Shown here piece after piece: positions 60,458-64,000 of a stretch of DNA of 64,000 bases (position 1 is the stretch's first letter; every line of letters begins with the position of its first letter). The stretch spans positions 7,785,181 to 7,849,180 of the forward strand of contig NC_064040.1 in NCBI RefSeq assembly GCF_932526225.1, read 5' to 3'. The translations under genes and the position numbers were made by a program. A model generated the notes under the pieces. The model was given only the letters and a program-made list of their open reading frames with translations. It had not been told where the DNA came from and searched no databases. Source of the stretch: Nematostella vectensis (taxonomy: Eukaryota; Cnidaria; Anthozoa; Actiniaria; Edwardsiidae).

Positions 60458-63158
60458 TGCGCTCTGGTGAATAGTTTGCGCTGCATGACGGGATCTGAAA
60501 TCTTAGATCCTAGGTATGCGCGGTTGAGTAGCACAAAGGACCCCCACTGCTTAAATAAATTATGCTTTTATTTCAGCATCAAGCGCGTACACAGGCCCGT
60601 ACCCAGGATTTTGATGGGGGGGGGGGGGGGGGGGGGTGCGAAATCCTAAAGTGGACCTAATTTTTCCAGGGGGGGTAGGGAGTTCTTTGATAAAAATCTG
60701 ACCACCCCCCCTTCATAAACAAAAAGGGTTTTTTATGCCTTTGTAGTAACTCCACGGGACGTTTATTGTCGGATTTGGCTACATACCGGAGTTATCTATC
60801 TTACGCTTCATAGTTTGTGGGGGGGTGCATTCCCCCCCCCGGGTACGGGCCTGGTACATTGGCGGGCCAAAAATGTTGGGCCATTTCTTATTAAGGAATC
60901 TTCAAATACTATGTTTTTTCCGTATGATACCCATGACTGACACCCGCCCTCGGTCAATCCGAGTCACGCGAGTTTTTCTCGCACTGTAGGAAGAGACCAG
61001 ATGGTTGGATGGTTCATGATGTAGGGTGGTCTAAATCATGTTTTCCAAAGCCATCGTTCTTTTTGCCATGCGACCTCTTTTTTCCTCCTATCTCGTAACC
61101 AGTTCACGGTAACACAAACAGGTTTCCATTTTACCCCTTCAGAACCCTTTCACGCTAAATAAAAAAAATATTAACAAAAGACAAAAGACGCACACAATTT
61201 ATCTTTATTCTCTATTCCAAATACATTTACCCCAACAAACAAATAATAAAGCACAGGTAAACTCTTCGTCGAGGCTTCTTCACACAAACTATTCTTTTTT
61301 CTTCAAATTCAGACTTTTAATGTGAACTTAGCAGCCCTCCACCTCATGAACTCTACATGAACAAGGTCACCTTGAAAGGCCCTTTTGGCCCCCCTGTTAA
61401 AAATCCTGGCTACACAGCTGCTTCAGGGGTTCCGCCACCTCAAGACCAAAATTTTAGAAAAAATGTATGGAAGCAAGATGTCAGAAATATACCTCCTGTC
61501 AGGCTCCCGTCATGTTTTATACGTTGGTGGCCCCTCCTTAGGGGGGTCTGTGCACCCCTTCCCCTCTCCACCCATACCCCACCTTCATGAAACCCTGGGT
61601 CTGTCTCTGCTTGGTGATTCGAATCTTTGTTTATACCAAGCTTTCACTTCAAATAAAGCTCCAGAGCTGGTAAGTCATTCTGCAATTTAGTGTTTCTCTA
61701 GGTAACTCTTGCGCATCATTTTCATTAAATTTCTCCTTGCAAACCTAAAAGAGTAGAAAGTGAGAGAACCATTAAGAAACACAATACTGCATGTAATTTC
61801 ACTGTAATTCTCTGTAAATCCTGTCAGAAGAATTGTTCACCAAGCAATATTTAGAGAACGGAAAACTCTTTATTCCTGATGGGAAATTCCAAAAACTCCT
61901 ATAAGAGGAAGGGATGTTACGTCGCAAAATGTAATCTTAATGAGAAATGTAATAACTTTCAATGCACAATGTAATAAATGTTTAACGCTAAATTTAAGAG
62001 TGTATCCAGGAGTGGACCAGGCAAGGGTGATACATGCCATCTCACCGATTTCAATGAAACTTGGTCAGCTTGAAGTATCCACCCAACAACTCAAACTGCC
62101 GAAGTGGTTCAGATTTTGGAATAATCCGGGGGGAGTTATGACCACCCCACTGGTTTTTGGCCATAAATTCGGGAAAATCGCCTGAAATAAGTATGAAATG
62201 TTGACCCCACTCCTGGTCACGGATTACAAGGGAATTCCATAATGTTTTATGTGAGTAAAGATCCATCCTTTCTTGGTTCACAACCAAGGTTTCAAATCAT
62301 TTAGAGAGACAGGTGCCAATCAAGGGCTACACGTGTCTACCATGTCACGCATGGTTTCGCTGGTCGGGCAAAATAGCTCCATTTCAGTGTCACATATCTC
62401 CAATGCGCAACTTTCTTTTCACAAACTGTTTTTACCATCACTCAAAGTTATATTTAAACTTAACAAATCCGTAATAAAATTCTCGGGACTTGATATTTTT
62501 TTTCCAACAGTAATTATTTTAATCATCCTACTACTCACTGATGATGGTATGTAGAAAATTTCGAATTTCTTATAAAAAAAGCGGTTGTGATTCTTTGGCA
62601 ACAATTCGCAGCTTATATGTTTGACAATTATACGTTAAGAATAAGTTAAGAACTGGGTTGCCATGGTTACAACAATAATGGGGGAATGTCAAATGCCATT
62701 TTGTTCTATATAAGCAAAACATCTGATATATCAGTTACCAGGGATCAAATTGTTTACTTAAAAGTTGTTCACGACCTTATTCTTCTATTAATATAATAAC
62801 GGCAATAACTACCTTAACCTTCGGTTCGGACGTACACGCCAACGCATATCTCCAAATCTACATATATTAGGGCGCTGCAGGGGGTCGTGACATTATCAAG
62901 AATGGACAAGAAAAAGGCTGGCGCCATCTTTGATTTGTCAGTAAACTGAATTTCCTAAAAAAGCTAGAAAACGGAACAAGGTATGCTAACAATGCCATTC
63001 TAGTTGGGAATTTTAGACAAAAATCAGTAATATAGCTGCGCCATGTAACTCATGACGTTATAACTCATTTCAATAGCAGCCTGACACTACACAAAGTGAA
63101 TAAACTACTAAAACAGCAAGGAGTGAATGTCTTAGAGACAGTACATAGCTGTGTATCT
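60458..63158. other. TAF1 upstream region and intergenic spacer
   Basis: The TAF1 promoter should lie directly above 60457, where a GC-richer patch (about 60440-60530) is seen without a TATA box. A MITE occupies 60592-60853. The rest, including an 'AGGAGTGGACCAGG...CCACTCCTGG' bounded block at about 62007-62219, holds no gene I can support. Confidence 0.5.
60592..60853. mobile_element. Inverted-repeat MITE, family 4
   Basis: Left CAGGCCCGTACCCAGG and right CCCGGGTACGGGCCTG are inverted repeats. The interior has long G-runs and C-runs. No coding capacity. Confidence 0.75.
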
Positions 63159-63935
63159 TTAAAGCTCTAGCTCTCTCTGGATCTCGAGTCTTGTCTGCAT
63201 TTGTTCAGCGTCTTGAACAAAGTCCTCTTTGTCCTGGTCGGGACTCAGATTTGCCTGATCAATGGCCAGTCGCCCACTCCTATAAAGAACGGACAATCGG
63301 CTGAAATATCGAGCAATCTGATCTGCGGAAAGCTCCCTTCCTTTTTGAACAGTTTCTTGCTGCTTGCATCATGAGCTGATTGCATCTTTGCATAGACATC
63401 TATAGCAGTCGCTATAGAATCTTGTTGCCTTATGGGTTGTCTTGAGCGCCCAACCAGCTTGGCGTACAGGGCTGCTAGACGTAGATGGTGCAATCTTGGC
63501 GACGTTTCCACTTGGCACTACCCTATGCAAGTAGCTACCAGTCATCTCCCTTGTCGTTTTATGCCCACTTCTTCTTTATAGTGTGTCGTAAGTAGACTCT
63601 CTTTTTTGTCGTATCAGATGCTTTCCTGTGTCCAGGTGGTTTTGAAGACTCTCAAAAGACGGGTATGTCTTTATACATCCATCTTCTGGACAGGAGAGTA
63701 GGCAGTGGTTGGTCTTGACGAGGTTGCCTGTGGACTGTTGATCTTAGAATGCCAGTTTGTTGCAGTCTACCAAATGGCAGACAGACAATTAAACGTGTTG
63801 CACCCTGGGTTGGCCCGAACCGTCTTAGCTGCTCTGGCGTAAAACGTTTACCAGGCCCTACATTGTAGGCTTTCCAAGCTCGGAGATCTCTAGACTCAAA
63901 GCAGAAGTTGTTAAGAGCCTGGATATTTTATGGGC
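63159..63935 (-). pseudogene. Frameshifted C2H2-containing protein, decayed
   Basis: Three minus-strand pieces in different frames read like one protein. From about 63935 the first piece reads AWKAYNVGPGKRF and LIVCLPFGRLQ. After a frameshift near 63690 comes a finger-like CPEDGC...H...H (C-x4-C-x12-H-x5-H: C-x4-C then LQNHLDTGKH), ending at a stop at 63576. After further stops, a terminal piece reads LSADQIARYFSRLSVLY and ends LEIQRELEL at 63159. I recall similar multi-copy, uncharacterised proteins with a C-P-E-x-G-C finger and a QIA-x-YFSRL motif in cnidarians and other invertebrates, but cannot confirm it here. Introns could explain part of the breaks, but no good splice sites join the first two pieces. 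Confidence 0.5.
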
Positions 63936-64000
63936 TTTCATGGTTTGGCTGTCCTCGTTGACCTTAGCAACCGCTGCCAGGCATCCTTTTATTCCACCAT

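Overview
The window is animal nuclear DNA. It has long introns bounded by GT-AG, an AT-rich background, many short inverted-repeat elements and poly-G/poly-C runs, one assembly gap, and conserved metazoan genes. The look (repeat style, density, gene structures) suggests an anthozoan cnidarian such as a sea anemone, but no single feature proves the species.

Layout, left to right. (1) 1-1.6 kb is a GC-rich, intronless island. It holds a TFIIB-like ORF running off the left edge, whose best match by eye is the TFIIB of large nucleocytoplasmic DNA viruses, then a small membrane-protein ORF and a 59-bp tandem array packed with transcription-factor-like sites. It looks like the edge of an endogenised viral segment. 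(2) 2.8-8.6 kb is a two-exon cytochrome b5-fusion front-end desaturase on the plus strand. (3) 11.7-14.1 kb is a three-exon MEA1 homologue on the minus strand, head to head with (4) an intronless WD40 + SOCS-box protein at 14.7-16.1 kb. (5) 18.3-21.7 kb is a six-finger C2H2 protein on the minus strand. (6) 24.7-60.5 kb is a complete TAF1 gene (TFIID subunit 1) on the minus strand. I could splice it by hand into 47 exons in one continuous frame, about 1846 residues. (7) 63.2-63.9 kb is a frameshifted pseudogene with a C2H2-like motif.

Two patterns inside TAF1 stand out. First, at least six introns carry tandem arrays whose repeat unit spans the neighbouring exon-intron junction, so each unit re-creates the exon end plus a splice site. 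Five are clear donor-side arrays, one is a decayed donor-side series, and one is an acceptor-side array. Second, four different TAF1 introns each hold one copy of a 125-126-nt sequence, always in the host-gene sense. It folds into two hairpins with compensating changes between copies and ends with ACA plus three nucleotides, as expected for an intron-encoded H/ACA snoRNA family.

The genes do not form a pathway. TAF1 (core transcription), the C2H2 factor, the CUL5-type adaptor and MEA1 are ordinary nuclear genes that happen to be neighbours. All exon borders are hand-derived from splice consensus and frame and have not been checked against transcripts.
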